Shown here: one piece after another, positions 9,078-18,157 of the stretch | Layout: the number at the start of each line of letters is the position of its first letter | Numbering within the stretch: position 1 is the stretch's first letter | NCBI GenBank assembly: GCA_011523515.1 | Contig: WTGO01000057.1 | Span: 31,533 to 95,532, forward strand | From: Chloroflexota bacterium | Lineage (GTDB): Bacteria; Chloroflexota; Anaerolineae; Aggregatilineales; Phototrophicaceae | Length of the DNA: 64,000 nt | Direction of reading: 5' to 3' | The notes under the pieces: model-generated | The model's input: the letters and a program-made list of their open reading frames with translations, nothing else | Told to the model about the DNA's origin: nothing | Database searches by the model: none | Program-made: the position numbers and the translations under genes

Positions 9078-10277
9078 ATGGCGAAAAAGAACTGGCCCAG
9101 CAAAGCCATGTGGACGGGCGATTGTCTCTATGTTATGCGGGGGATGAACTCGCAGAGCGTCGATTTGATTTATCTTGACCCGCCATTCAACTCCAATGCC
9201 GATTACGCCGCGCCGATTGGAAGCCAGGCGGCGGGAGCGGCCTTCACGGATACGTGGGTGCTGAGTGACCTGGATGTCGAGTGGATAAACTTGATTGAGT
9301 CGCGGCATCCGGCACTTTATCGCGCTTTGCTTGCCGCTACTACACCGAGCGACAAGTCGTATCTGGTGTACATGGCGGCACGACTGCTGGAAATGCGGCG
9401 TGTGCTCAAGCCAGACGGAAGCGTCTACCTGCACTGCGACCAAACGATGTCGCACTATTTGAAAATCCTGATGGACGCTATTTTCGGACGTCGTTGCTTT
9501 CGCAACAACATCGTCTGGAGTTATCGACGCTGGACCGGCGCCGCGCGGCACTTCCAACGCATGCACGACGACATCCTATATTATGCCTGCGAAGGCGCTA
9601 CGTTCAATGCGCTAACCGAGTCCTACAGCACAAAGTCCAAGCACAAGCGTGCCCGGCGAAGCGTCTTGGGCGCTAGTGGCAAGCTTGAGCAAGTGTATAC
9701 CGAGGATGACAGCCGCCAGCAATCAATGCGTGATGTTTGGGAGATTTCATATCTCAACTCACAGGCTAAAGAACGTGTCGGTTACCCCACGCAAAAGCCG
9801 CTGGCTCTTCTCGACCGCGTCATACGCGCCAGCAGCAATGAAGGGGATGTCGTGCTTGACCCCTTCTGTGGCTGCGCGACAACTTGCGTCGCTGCGGACG
9901 ACTTAGGACGCGATTGGATTGGCATCGACATTTCGCCGAAAGCTGCCGAGCTGGTCGTGCAACGAATTGCAGAGCGACAAGGGCTGTTTCGCGATATCAC
10001 GCATCGTACCGATATTCCCATTCGCACCGATCTGGGTAAACTGCCGCGTTACAACAGCGTCGAAAATCGTCAGCGACTCTATGGGATGCAGGCGGGCGAT
10101 TGCGCTGGCTGCGGGCAGCATTTTCAACTGCGCAACCTGGAAACGGACCACATCATATCGCGTGGAAAAGGCGGCACTGACCACCTTGAAAACTTGCAGT
10201 TGCTCTGCGGCGCCTGCAACCGTGTCAAAGGCAACCGCGGCATGGAGTATCTGCGGGCAAAACTGCAACTGAATTAA
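9078..10277 (+). CDS. Beta-class DNA methyltransferase fused to HNH nuclease domain
   Basis: 399 residues. The N-terminal part is an SAM-dependent adenine-N6/cytosine-N4 DNA methyltransferase with the catalytic motif DPPF (34-37) before the SAM motif DPFCGCATT (261-269), the order that defines the beta class. The TQKPLALLDRVI segment (238-249) before motif I is typical. The C-terminal ~60 residues form an HNH/zinc-ribbon endonuclease fold: C342-x2-C345, DH at 357-358 (TDHIISRGKGG), N372, C377-x2-C380. No separate restriction or specificity gene is adjacent. It is convergent with recN and shares stop-codon bases with it. It may be a solitary methylase with a DNA-binding HNH remnant or a self-contained modification/cleavage protein; the second idea is inference. 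Confidence 0.88.
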   Translation: MAKKNWPSKAMWTGDCLYVMRGMNSQSVDLIYLDPPFNSNADYAAPIGSQAAGAAFTDTWVLSDLDVEWINLIESRHPALYRALLAATTPSDKSYLVYMAARLLEMRRVLKPDGSVYLHCDQTMSHYLKILMDAIFGRRCFRNNIVWSYRRWTGAARHFQRMHDDILYYACEGATFNALTESYSTKSKHKRARRSVLGASGKLEQVYTEDDSRQQSMRDVWEISYLNSQAKERVGYPTQKPLALLDRVIRASSNEGDVVLDPFCGCATTCVAADDLGRDWIGIDISPKAAELVVQRIAERQGLFRDITHRTDIPIRTDLGKLPRYNSVENRQRLYGMQAGDCAGCGQHFQLRNLETDHIISRGKGGTDHLENLQLLCGACNRVKGNRGMEYLRAKLQLN

Positions 10278-12025
10278 GGTCTGCGCAACCGCCCCTTCAC
10301 AGCCCGCGCAGCCGCCAGAATCTCCCGCGCGCTCTGCATGCCGGACGCGCCGGGCGCGCCCAACATCGCCGCCAGCTCAGCCACGCGCTCCTGTTCCCCT
10401 TCCAGCGCGCGCGCTTGCGTCGCCGCCCGCTCGACGTCCAGCGCCTTCTGCACCTGAAAATGCGCATCGGCAAAGCTGGCTAGCTGCGGCAGGTGAGTGA
10501 CGCACAGGACTTGATGCTCGCCCGTCAGCGACCAGAGCTTCTCGCCGACCACCGCGCCGATGCGCCCGCCGATGCCTTGATCGACCTCGTCGAATATCAG
10601 AATCGGCGTCTGATCGGCCGCGGTCAGCACGCGCTTGAGCGCCAGCATGATGCGCGCCGCTTCACCGCCGGAGGCGACTTTCGCCAAGGGCCGCAGCGGC
10701 TCGCCCGGGTTGGCGCTCAGCATGAATTCCACATCGTCCATGCCTTTGGCGTCGAATTTGTAGCGCCGCTCGCCGACGAAGCAGCCGGCCGGGTGCTCCG
10801 CCTGCTGCAGCAATACTTCAAAGCGCGTACGCTCCATGCGCAAGTCGCCCAGCTCGCGCACCACTTGTTGGCTGAGCGCCTGGCCTGCTTCCGTCCGCGC
10901 CCGGCTTAAGCGCGCGCTGATATCGCCGATCTGGCGCAGCAGCTCGTCCGCGCGTTCGCCCAGCTCGCCCAACCGTTGATCGCTGTCGTCAATGCCGGCT
11001 AATTCCGTCGTCGCGCGCTCGGCGTAGGCCAGCAAGGCGGCGATGCTATCGGCGCGGAAGCGGCGCTTTAGCGAGGCGATCAGCTCCAGGCGCTCTTCCA
11101 GCTCATCCAGGCGAAAGGGATCGAACTCGACATCACTGGCGTAACGGCTTAGGGTCAACGCCAATTCTTGCGCTTGCTGCGCCATGCCTTCGGCGAGGGC
11201 ATAATCGTCGGCCGTAGCCGGGTCAATCTGCGCCAGTTTTGCCAGCGCCGACGCAACACTCATCAGTCCATCGACCGCCGAAGCTGGCTGAGCGCTATCG
11301 TCGCCGTTGAGCAAGCGCGCCGCTTCGGCCGCCAGGGTCGCCAGCTGCTCGCTATTCGCCAGGCGGTTGCGCTCAGCCGCCAGCTGGTCTTCTTCTGCCG
11401 GGTCGAGCTCGGCGGCGTTGATTTCCTCGAGCTCATGCCGCAGCAGGTCGGCGCGGCGGCGCATAGCATCGTCGTCATCGCGCAGGCGGCGTATTTCCGC
11501 GTGGACGCTCGTTAGCTCGCCCACCATCCGCGCCAATCCGGCGCGCGCATCCAGCAGATCGGCGAAGCGGTCCAGCAAGTCGATGTGACGGCGCGGTCGA
11601 AAGAGGGACAGGTGCTGGCTTTGACCGTGGATGTCAAATAGTTCCCGACCCACTTCACTGAGGATTTCGCTGCGCACCGCGATGCCGTTGATGCGGGCTG
11701 TCGAGCGCCCGCGCAGGCGAATTTCGCGCATGATCGTCAGGTAATCGGGGTCGTCCGCGTCCAGCAGGTCTTCGCGCTCCAGCACTGGTAATACAGCCAA
11801 GCGAGCGCGCGGGTCCAGCTTGATGAGGCCTTCAATGCGGCTGCGCTCGCTGCCGGCGCGCACGACGGCTGTGTCTGCGCGCGCGCCCAGGAGCAATTCC
11901 ACCGCATCAATCAGAATCGACTTGCCCGCGCCCGTCTCGCCAGTAATGACATTGAAGCCGGCGCCAAATTGCAGCTCGAGGCGCTCAATCACCGCGAAGT
12001 TCTGGATGCGAAGTTCTTCAAGCAT
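10274..12025 (-). CDS. recN: DNA repair protein RecN
   Basis: SMC-like ATPase acting early in double-strand-break repair; 583 residues, normal length. The N-terminus carries the Walker A (GETGAGKSILIDAVELLLG, 29-47) and the family start MLEELRIQNFAVIERLEL. A long coiled coil occupies about 155-400. The C-terminal half has the ABC signature region (VASGGEAARIMLALK near 468) and Walker B (PILIFDEVDQGIGG near 490), with the switch His in VLCVTHLPQLASFAD. The last codon overlaps the convergent methyltransferase stop. No LexA-like site was seen upstream; the upstream gap holds an inverted-repeat element. Confidence 0.95.
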   Translation of the reverse strand: MLEELRIQNFAVIERLELQFGAGFNVITGETGAGKSILIDAVELLLGARADTAVVRAGSERSRIEGLIKLDPRARLAVLPVLEREDLLDADDPDYLTIMREIRLRGRSTARINGIAVRSEILSEVGRELFDIHGQSQHLSLFRPRRHIDLLDRFADLLDARAGLARMVGELTSVHAEIRRLRDDDDAMRRRADLLRHELEEINAAELDPAEEDQLAAERNRLANSEQLATLAAEAARLLNGDDSAQPASAVDGLMSVASALAKLAQIDPATADDYALAEGMAQQAQELALTLSRYASDVEFDPFRLDELEERLELIASLKRRFRADSIAALLAYAERATTELAGIDDSDQRLGELGERADELLRQIGDISARLSRARTEAGQALSQQVVRELGDLRMERTRFEVLLQQAEHPAGCFVGERRYKFDAKGMDDVEFMLSANPGEPLRPLAKVASGGEAARIMLALKRVLTAADQTPILIFDEVDQGIGGRIGAVVGEKLWSLTGEHQVLCVTHLPQLASFADAHFQVQKALDVERAATQARALEGEQERVAELAAMLGAPGASGMQSAREILAAARAVKGRLRRP

Positions 12026-12067
12026 AGTCGTGGGGCAGAAGTAATCGCGAGCACGTTTTGCAAATTC

Positions 12068-12236
12068 TTACCACAGAGAACACAGAGGATACACAGAGAA
12101 CACCGAGTAAAGCAATGTAGTGATTGCCCGCCAGCGAAAGTTTCGATTTATTGGATGGTTGCCAAAATTGCGGCAGAATCAATAAAAACCAGAACTCTCT
12201 GTGCCCTCGGTGTGCCCTCATTTTCCTCTGTGGTAA
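12068..12236. mobile_element. MITE-like element with terminal inverted repeats
   Basis: 169 bp bounded by perfect 11-bp inverted ends (TTACCACAGAG ... CTCTGTGGTAA). Inside each end, further CACAGAGG/ACACAGAG-type sub-repeats continue the imperfect inversion for ~40 bp. The core (~85 bp) is AT-richer and codes for nothing. It lies between recN and the B-box gene, both on minus. The ACCACAGAG...CACAGAG motif is a widespread intergenic repeat in several bacterial phyla (general knowledge). No transposase is nearby. Confidence 0.6.
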
Positions 12237-12287
12237 AGAAAAGTTTCTTGACACAGGATTTGCATAGTTTGCTTCGTTATACTGAGT

Positions 12288-12800
12288 CTAGATGGTCATC
12301 TTGAATCGGGCGAAAGACGCGGATGCCGCCAGCGCCAGGAAGATCAGCGCGAACAGATTGACTGTGCCGATCAAAAAGCAAGAGCCGGCGATGCCTCCCA
12401 GAAGCAGTGCGCCGGCGCTGACGGTTCCACTTTGACGGCCACGTCTCCGCCCGGTGATTTGCAGGGCGATTTGCGCTGCAGCGCCGCCGATTGACGGCGC
12501 GATGATGAATCCGATCAGTATGAAACCGCCAGCCAGCGACGTGACGATGACGGTGAGCGCGCCGCCAACTGCCGAGACGGCCGCGACCAAGGCATAGTCG
12601 ATTATGGTGCCTTGGTAAAACTTGTTTTCGTGACCACGCACGCATTCGCGACAGGTATAACCGACGGGCGTCCGCTGCGCGCAGTCGATGCACATATAAC
12701 GATCACAGCGGTTGCAGCGCAACTCGGTATCGCGCTGAGGATGGACGGCGCAGTAGTGCACTTCGCTATCGTGCGCCGCGTTATTGATGCTGTCATCCAT
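12288..12800 (-). CDS. B-box-type zinc-finger membrane protein
   Basis: 170 residues. The N-terminal ~50 residues hold a Cys/His-rich zinc-binding segment (YCAVHPQRDTELRCNRCDRY, then CIDCAQRTPVGYTCRECV), arranged like bacterial B-box domains. About four hydrophobic segments follow. The ATG at 12800 is preferred: GAGG lies 5 bp upstream and it starts 10 bp after the nadK stop, whereas the longest frame would need a TTG at 12821 overlapping nadK. Probably co-transcribed with nadK. Function unknown; in such proteins the zinc module may mediate protein contact at the membrane (inference). Confidence 0.8.
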   Translation of the reverse strand: MDDSINNAAHDSEVHYCAVHPQRDTELRCNRCDRYMCIDCAQRTPVGYTCRECVRGHENKFYQGTIIDYALVAAVSAVGGALTVIVTSLAGGFILIGFIIAPSIGGAAAQIALQITGRRRGRQSGTVSAGALLLGGIAGSCFLIGTVNLFALIFLALAASASFARFKMTI

Positions 12801-12810
12801 GATGGCCTCG

Positions 12811-13734
12811 CTATTCGTCAAAGGTCATGCGGCGTGGGCCGTGGCGGTTGATCCGCGGCTCCATGCGATCCAGCAACGAGCGGTAAAAATAGTTGCGTTC
12901 CCGCAGGCGGATGAAGCGGCTCACGGGCTGCGCCGAGGTGACGCAAATATGTTGATTTTCCTGTAGCTCCGCCTCAACTTTTCCGTCGACGGTCAGGACG
13001 ACCGGGTGTCGATTTTCACGCGTCGGCTCGATATCGACGACTGCGCCGCGCGATAGCACAATCGGTCGGTCCATGCTCAGATGCGGCGCCATCGGCGCCA
13101 GCAAGATATTGCGCAATTCGGGTGGTAGAATCGGCCCGCCTGTCGACAGCGCATAAGCGGTCGAACCGGTTGGGGTCGATAGAATCAGCGCGTCGGCGTT
13201 GTAGGTGGTCGCCCAATGTTTGTCGATATAGGCGGCGATCTGCACCATCCGACCGAAAACGTTTCCGCTGATGAGCACATCGTTCAGCGCGCGAAAGCTG
13301 CCGATCACGCGCTGCTTGTCTTCCAGCACGGTCGCTTGCAGCATCATGCGCTGCTCGATCCAGCAATTGCCGGCTAGCAGCTTGTCCAGCCCGGCGGCGC
13401 AGTCTTCCGGTTTCTCGATCTCGGTCAGGAAACCCAGCCAACCCATATTTACGCCCAGCACCGGTACTTCATGCTCGGCGCAGACGCGAGCGGCCCGCAG
13501 CATGGCGCCGTCGCCGCCGATCGCCATCACCACATCGGAGCAGGCGACATCTTGCGCCACGCTATTCCCGTCCCAGACTGTCTGGACCCAGTGTTCAATG
13601 CCGCGCCGACAGAGCGTCGCCGCGATGTCGCGCGCCACCGGATGCGTATCGGGGCGGGACGGGTGCGCCAGAACGCCAATCCGCTTGATGTCGGTCAATG
13701 CGGTCTCTTTTCGCTTGCCGGACGCCTTCATCAT
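12811..13734 (-). CDS. nadK: NAD kinase
   Basis: Phosphorylates NAD to NADP in the cytoplasm. 307 residues, within the family range. Key motifs: GGDGAML (74-80, ATP/NAD-binding GGDG), the NDV segment (RALNDVLI near 148), and the long conserved block STPTGSTAYALSTGGPI (near 189-205). An N-terminal extension (about 20 residues before KRIGVLAHPSRPD) may be partly untranslated; a second Met follows the first immediately and no clear ribosome site distinguishes them. The B-box protein gene begins 10 bp downstream. Confidence 0.95.
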   Translation of the reverse strand: MMKASGKRKETALTDIKRIGVLAHPSRPDTHPVARDIAATLCRRGIEHWVQTVWDGNSVAQDVACSDVVMAIGGDGAMLRAARVCAEHEVPVLGVNMGWLGFLTEIEKPEDCAAGLDKLLAGNCWIEQRMMLQATVLEDKQRVIGSFRALNDVLISGNVFGRMVQIAAYIDKHWATTYNADALILSTPTGSTAYALSTGGPILPPELRNILLAPMAPHLSMDRPIVLSRGAVVDIEPTRENRHPVVLTVDGKVEAELQENQHICVTSAQPVSRFIRLRERNYFYRSLLDRMEPRINRHGPRRMTFDE

Positions 13735-14007
13735 TATGACGCAGTTTTAGGGGCAATCCCATACGAAATGCTTTCAGACAAATATGAAGTTGGAGAGGAA
13801 ATGGCGAGCGACCGCTCGGCGGATGCTAGACGCGCGACAGCGTCAACCTGCGTTTGATTTGGAGTCGAATTGGACGAGGAGCGCTATACTATATATTATG
13901 AATTTAATCGACGATTGAGTTCAGATGGAAGCGCGTCAGCACAATAACTGGCCCCGACGCAGCAATGTCGTCAGCGCGCATCTGACAACTGGAGGAGGTC
14001 TTTTCAA
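13735..14007. other. Divergent intergenic region, 273 bp
   Basis: Separates nadK (minus) from a substrate-binding protein gene (plus). It contains the promoter candidate listed at 13870-13897 and an SD sequence (GGAGGAGG, around 13991) before the ATG at 14008. No additional gene is convincing. Confidence 0.5.
13870..13897 (+). promoter_or_regulatory. Sigma70-like promoter candidate for the binding-protein gene
   Basis: TTGGAC (13870-13875) and TATATT (13892-13897) are spaced 16 bp, about 110 bp upstream of the start codon. An alternative TATACT lies at 13885-13890 but has no spaced -35. This is a sequence match only. Confidence 0.45.
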
Positions 14008-15264
14008 ATGCTAAAGACCGTTGTCACCTTACTGGCGTTTGCAGTAATGTTTGCGCTGTTGCCTGTTTCGGCGGACGATCATACGCCAACGGTCGCAATC
14101 TTACGATTCGGCGATGCCAGCGGCGCAGAATTCTCCAGTACCGAAACCGGCGTGCTGGATATGCTGGAGGCTTTCGGCTATTTCAGCGCGGATGAGCGGG
14201 CTGAGATGGCTGGTCGCGCCGGCTTGGACGGCGAGAATATCAGTATTGTCTGGGGCGATGCCGGCTTTGACTTTATCAACGCCGCCCTCGCCGTCGATAA
14301 GGCGCTGGACCAAGGCGCCGATGTGCTCGTCACTTTGTCAACGCCGATGACGCAAGCCGCGCTAAATGCCACCGGCGATATGGACGACCCGCCGGCAATC
14401 ATCTTCGCCGCCGTCTTTGATGCGGCCGAGGCCGGCATCGCCGAATCCGCCTGTGAAAAACCGGCGCATGTTTCCGGCGCCGAAGCGAAAACGCCCTACA
14501 ACGAGGTCCTGCCGCTTTTGCTCATCCAAGACCCGGACCTGCAGACTTTCGGCACGATCTTTAACCCGGCCGAAGCCAGCAGCATGGCAGGCGCCGAAGC
14601 CATTGTGGCCGCCGCCGAAGCCCTGGGGCTGACCGTCGAGCAAGCTTCCGTGTCATCTGTTGCGGATCTGCGCGCCGCGACACAGGGTCTCATTAATCGG
14701 GGCGCGGGCATTATCTTGCTGCCGGTCGATCAGACGACTCTGGGCGGCATGCCCGTCATTCTGGCAGTCGCCAATGAATACGGCATCCCCATTTTCCATT
14801 CCAATATGCAGGCGCTAAGCGTGGGCGCCACCGTCGGCGCCGGCTACGAGCTCCTGTTCGAGCAAGGCATCCGCGCCGGCCGCATTCTCGTGGGTCATTT
14901 GAACGGCGACATTGATATCGCCAACACCGCCATCTACTCCGAAACCAGCATGGGCGTCGGCGTCAATCTGGATTCCGCTGCCGACCAAGGCGTGGAAATC
15001 TCTGACGAACTGATGGACATGGCCGGGCGGGTCTATGAAGACGGCCAAGGCTACGTGTCAATGGCCGAAGTTGTGGCACGCGTGGAGGCGACCGGGCTGT
15101 CTTTGGACGAAATGCCGCGTGTGAAACAATATATTGAAAACAGCTTGCATTCTGGTGGCGGCTTGCCTGGCAGTGACTCGCAGCTAATAGTGCGCATGCT
15201 CAACCACCCCGCGGGCCTTGAATTCCAGCAAGAGTTCCTGGCTGGCCTGGCCTGCGAGGAATAG
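14008..15264 (+). CDS. ABC-type substrate-binding protein (PF04392-like), copy 1
   Basis: 418 residues with a Sec signal peptide (LLAFAVMFALLPVSADD). The fold looks like a type I periplasmic-binding protein of the ABC_sub_bind/TrpX group: repeated beta-alpha units, VDKALDQGADVLVTLSTPMTQ near 95-115, a C-terminal lobe with DLRAATQGLINRGAGIILLPVD, and the hinge segment VGATVGAGYELLFEQG. GGAGGAGG precedes the ATG. A diverged paralogue lies at 15944-17266 and a decayed third copy between them. No permease or ATPase is adjacent, unlike the usual arrangement of this family, so the protein may serve a distant transporter or act as a sensor (inference). Ligand unknown; amino acids are known for related TrpX proteins. 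Confidence 0.85.
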   Translation: MLKTVVTLLAFAVMFALLPVSADDHTPTVAILRFGDASGAEFSSTETGVLDMLEAFGYFSADERAEMAGRAGLDGENISIVWGDAGFDFINAALAVDKALDQGADVLVTLSTPMTQAALNATGDMDDPPAIIFAAVFDAAEAGIAESACEKPAHVSGAEAKTPYNEVLPLLLIQDPDLQTFGTIFNPAEASSMAGAEAIVAAAEALGLTVEQASVSSVADLRAATQGLINRGAGIILLPVDQTTLGGMPVILAVANEYGIPIFHSNMQALSVGATVGAGYELLFEQGIRAGRILVGHLNGDIDIANTAIYSETSMGVGVNLDSAADQGVEISDELMDMAGRVYEDGQGYVSMAEVVARVEATGLSLDEMPRVKQYIENSLHSGGGLPGSDSQLIVRMLNHPAGLEFQQEFLAGLACEE

Positions 15265-15396
15265 CAAAGCGATCTTGCCTTCTGATTGGCTGCTCGAACT
15301 TTCGGGTGCCGACAGCGTAAGATTGTCGTGAAGCAGCAGGCGGTGGACCCTGCCGCGCAGCGCAAACAACTCCCTCCCGCTGCATGTGGGAGGGAC

Positions 15397-15831
15397 AATG
15401 GGGTTCCGCTATTTCATCCCAGCCTCGGCGCAATCTACTACGGCGCGACCATCGGCGCCGGATACTCGGCATTCTATGAAAACGCCGTGAGACTTGGCAT
15501 CAAACTCGCAGCGCACTAGAATGGTGATATCGACATAGCAGCCACGGGCATTTATGTCACATCTGGCGCAGGTTTGGGCATCAATCTCGATTCGGCCAAT
15601 CGGCAAGGTGTCGAGATGCCCAGTCAGTTGATGAACGAAGCTGATGTTATCCTGGAAGGCGGCTCTCCCATTCGCGTATCCCGGCGCGTCATCCAGAAGA
15701 TCCGGCAGCGCGGCGTCGTTATACCGCTGGAGCGGCGGCAAAAAGCCGACATGGAATTCCTCGCGGCAATTCAATGCGGCGAAAAAATGATCTCCGAGCA
15801 ACAGGCGGCGATGAACGCGGCAGAGAGTTAG
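15397..15831 (+). pseudogene. Decayed third copy of the substrate-binding protein (C-terminal half)
   Basis: The reading frame resembles the C-terminal lobe of both flanking genes: GVPLFHPSLGAIYYGATIGA corresponds to GIPIFHSNMQALSVGATVGA in copy 1. It is interrupted by one in-frame TAG at 15517-15519 and then continues in the same frame (NGDIDIAATGIYVTSGAGLG, NLDS). It ends EQQAAMNAAES, close to the EQQAVLDAAGE end of the downstream gene, so it is nearer to copy 2. The N-terminal lobe is missing; the first recognisable residue is at about 15397. This is a truncated, stop-containing relic of a tandem duplication. Confidence 0.8.
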
Positions 15832-15903
15832 TCGCCGCGCAGGAGAACCCGCGTTGAAAGACTGACGATCATCTCCAGCCCTTTTATGTGTGACGACTGT
15901 GTT

Positions 15904-15909
15904 TATAAT
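15904..15909 (+). promoter_or_regulatory. -10 element (TATAAT) upstream of binding-protein copy 2
   Basis: A perfect TATAAT stands 35 bp before the ATG at 15944, with AAAAGGAG as ribosome site in between. The -35 region is weak (TTTTATG around 15883). Sequence match only. Confidence 0.45.
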
Positions 15910-15943
15910 TGCCCAACGCTAAACGAACAAAAGGAGAACTCTT

Positions 15944-17266
15944 ATGCAAAAGCTGATAACGTTATTAGTTCTGCAATTGGCGCTGCTCGCGCCAATTGCA
16001 ACGGCGCAGGAGAATGACAACCCAACCGTAGCCCTGCTCAGCTTTGGAACTTATGATTCCAATGTCCCGCTGGAAATGGGATTTCTGGATACGCTGCAGG
16101 TGTATGAGTGGATCAGCGCGGAAGAGCGCGCTTTGCTGAATGCCGGGCAGGACATTGAAGGCGACAAGATCAACATCATCCGGGGCAGCGCCAACTTTGA
16201 TTTGCCAACCGTCAATATCATGGTCGAAGACGCGCTGGACCGCGGCGCGGATATTCTGGTGACGGCCGGCGCGGCCGTTACGCAAACCGCCTTGAACCTT
16301 ACGCTGGATCAGGCAGAGCCGACGTCGGTGTTGTTTCACTCCATATACAGCGCCACGCACTTCGGGATTATCGATGCGCCTTGCCTTAAACCGGCTCATA
16401 TCACTGGCTCGGAGTACACGCCACCCTATGAAGAAGCGGTTGGCGTATTTCTGGCGCAAAATCCGGATCTCGTGCGGATAGGCACTCTCCATACTTCGAC
16501 TGACGCCGGCGGAATACATGGCGCGGAGCGAATCGGCGCGATTGCCGCAGCACGGGGCATTGATGTCGAAAGTGCGGCGATTGCCACCCTCAGCGATTTA
16601 CGCGCCGCCACCCAAGGTCTGGTGAATAAGGATGTTCAGGCGATTATGCTGCCTATCGACTTCACCATCGGCGCCGGTTTGCCCATTGTGGTCACCGTTG
16701 CCAAAGAGAACCAGATACCGGTTTTCTACCCGATTCCGGGCACTGTGCTATCTGGAGTCACGATTGGGGCGGGTTTCAATGATTATTACAATCAAGGCAA
16801 CCATACGGCTTTGCTCCTTGATGCGCGCCTGAATGGCAGTCTCGACATCGAAACAACGGCGGTCGCCAGCCTGACTGGCGTCTCAGTCGGCATCAATGTC
16901 GATGTCGCGAGCGAGATGGGGATCGAGATTCCTCAGGATTTGCAGGATGCAGCCGATATCACCGTTCGCGATGGCGCCGTCAAGCTTTCGCAGCGTTTCT
17001 TGTCGGATCAGCTTGATGATTTTGGCGCTCCCGAAGAAATGAAGCAGATGGTGTTCGCCATTGCCGATACCATGGATTGGCGCCCGTTGTTTCAGCCTAG
17101 TGAAATGTCAGACGGCAATCCGCTGTTGGATCAATTCGCCATGATGATCGAGTTTAGAAAGTCGCCAGCGCATAAGGCGGCGGACGCGGCCACACTGGCA
17201 AGTCTGCAATGCACAGACGAGCTGATCGCCGAGCAGCAGGCGGTGCTGGACGCGGCGGGCGAATAA
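15944..17266 (+). CDS. ABC-type substrate-binding protein (PF04392-like), copy 2
   Basis: 440 residues, secreted (signal peptide with LLVLQLALLAPIATAQE). It aligns with the protein at 14008 over its whole length: NPTVALLSFG / TPTVAILRFG at the start, DLRAATQGLVNKDVQAIMLPID, GVTIGAGFNDYYNQG, and similar endings. A ~30-residue C-terminal insertion (near DTMDWRPLFQPSEM) separates it from copy 1. AAAAGGAG is 7 bp from the ATG and a TATAAT is just upstream, so it likely has its own promoter. No transporter partners are present. It is convergent with pstB. Ligand unknown. Confidence 0.85.
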   Translation: MQKLITLLVLQLALLAPIATAQENDNPTVALLSFGTYDSNVPLEMGFLDTLQVYEWISAEERALLNAGQDIEGDKINIIRGSANFDLPTVNIMVEDALDRGADILVTAGAAVTQTALNLTLDQAEPTSVLFHSIYSATHFGIIDAPCLKPAHITGSEYTPPYEEAVGVFLAQNPDLVRIGTLHTSTDAGGIHGAERIGAIAAARGIDVESAAIATLSDLRAATQGLVNKDVQAIMLPIDFTIGAGLPIVVTVAKENQIPVFYPIPGTVLSGVTIGAGFNDYYNQGNHTALLLDARLNGSLDIETTAVASLTGVSVGINVDVASEMGIEIPQDLQDAADITVRDGAVKLSQRFLSDQLDDFGAPEEMKQMVFAIADTMDWRPLFQPSEMSDGNPLLDQFAMMIEFRKSPAHKAADAATLASLQCTDELIAEQQAVLDAAGE

Positions 17267-17291
17267 ACAATCTCAAAGTCTGGAAATTAGA

Positions 17292-17314
17292 GGGGCGGCC
17301 GGGCGAGCCGCCCC
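17292..17314. terminator. GC-rich hairpin between convergent genes
   Basis: Stem GGGGCGGC / GCCGCCCC (8 bp), 7-nt loop, located between the stop of binding-protein copy 2 and the stop of pstB. On minus it is followed by TCTAATTT, a weak U tract. The bases after it (CCAATCAGAATGGTCT) nearly match CCAATAAGAATGGTCT at 38350, linking it to the dispersed repeat there. Confidence 0.5.
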
Positions 17315-17332
17315 AATCAGAATGGTCTTGCG

Positions 17333-18154
17333 CTAGCCAAAGCGCCCGGCGATATAATCTGCGGTTTCTTGACAAGCGGGACTTTCAAATACTTTTTTGG
17401 TCGCGTCGTATTCGACCAATTCGCCCCAGCGCGTCTCATAGCCATTGTCCATCGTCTTGCGGATGTTGAAGAAGGCGGTCGAGTCCGAGATGCGCTGCGC
17501 CTGCTGCATGTTGTGTGTGACGATGACGATGGTGTAGTTGGCGCGCAAGTCCCGCATCAGGTCTTCAATACGCTGCGTGGCGATGGGGTCGAGCGCCGAG
17601 CAGGGCTCGTCCATCAAGATGACATCGGGCTCGACCGCGATGGCGCGCGCGATGCAAAGCCGCTGCTGCTGCCCGCCGGACAGCGCCAGGCCCGACTTGT
17701 TCAGGTCGCCGCTGACTTCATCCCAGAGTGAGGCGCCGCGCAAACTGTTTTCCACGATTTCGTCGAGGACGACTTTCTTCTTGACGCCGAGCAGGCGCGG
17801 CCCGAAGGCGACATTGTCGTAAATGCTCTTGGGGAAGGGATTCGGTTTCTGGAAGACCATGCCGATGCGCCGGCGCACCTCGACCGGGTCGACCTCGGCA
17901 TCATAGAGATTCTGATCGCGATAGATGATTTCGCCCTCGACCCGCGCTCCGGGAACCAGGTCGAGCATACGGTTGATGCCGCGCAGCACCGTGCTCTTGC
18001 CGCAGCCCGAGGGACCGATGAAAGCCGTAATTCTGTTCTGGTGTATGGGCACGGTGACGTTCGCCACCGCGCGAAAGCTGCCGTAGTAGAAACTGCAGTC
18101 GCGCAGCTCCATCAGCAGACTCGCTGCCGTGCTTTCTCTTACGGAAATTGCCAT
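17333..18154 (-). CDS. pstB: Phosphate ABC transporter ATP-binding protein
   Basis: Cytoplasmic ATPase that energises high-affinity phosphate import. 273 residues, the normal length. Walker [10 protein letters not shown] (near 48-56), Q-loop, signature [16 protein letters not shown], Walker [14 protein letters not shown], and switch His in [14 protein letters not shown] are all intact. The ending ([13 protein letters not shown]) matches the PstB consensus. It is the last gene of pstS-pstC-pstA-pstB, 3 bp after pstA. No phoU follows in the window, which is a small departure from the common pstSCAB-phoU order. Confidence 0.96.
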   Translation of the reverse strand: MAISVRESTAASLLMELRDCSFYYGSFRAVANVTVPIHQNRITAFIGPSGCGKSTVLRGINRMLDLVPGARVEGEIIYRDQNLYDAEVDPVEVRRRIGMVFQKPNPFPKSIYDNVAFGPRLLGVKKKVVLDEIVENSLRGASLWDEVSGDLNKSGLALSGGQQQRLCIARAIAVEPDVILMDEPCSALDPIATQRIEDLMRDLRANYTIVIVTHNMQQAQRISDSTAFFNIRKTMDNGYETRWGELVEYDATKKVFESPACQETADYIAGRFG

Positions 18155-18157
18155 TGT

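Noticed and set aside
15286..15396. Start of the relic binding-protein frame as a real N-terminus
   Set aside because: The residues before about 15397 show no similarity to the family; this is not the original start.
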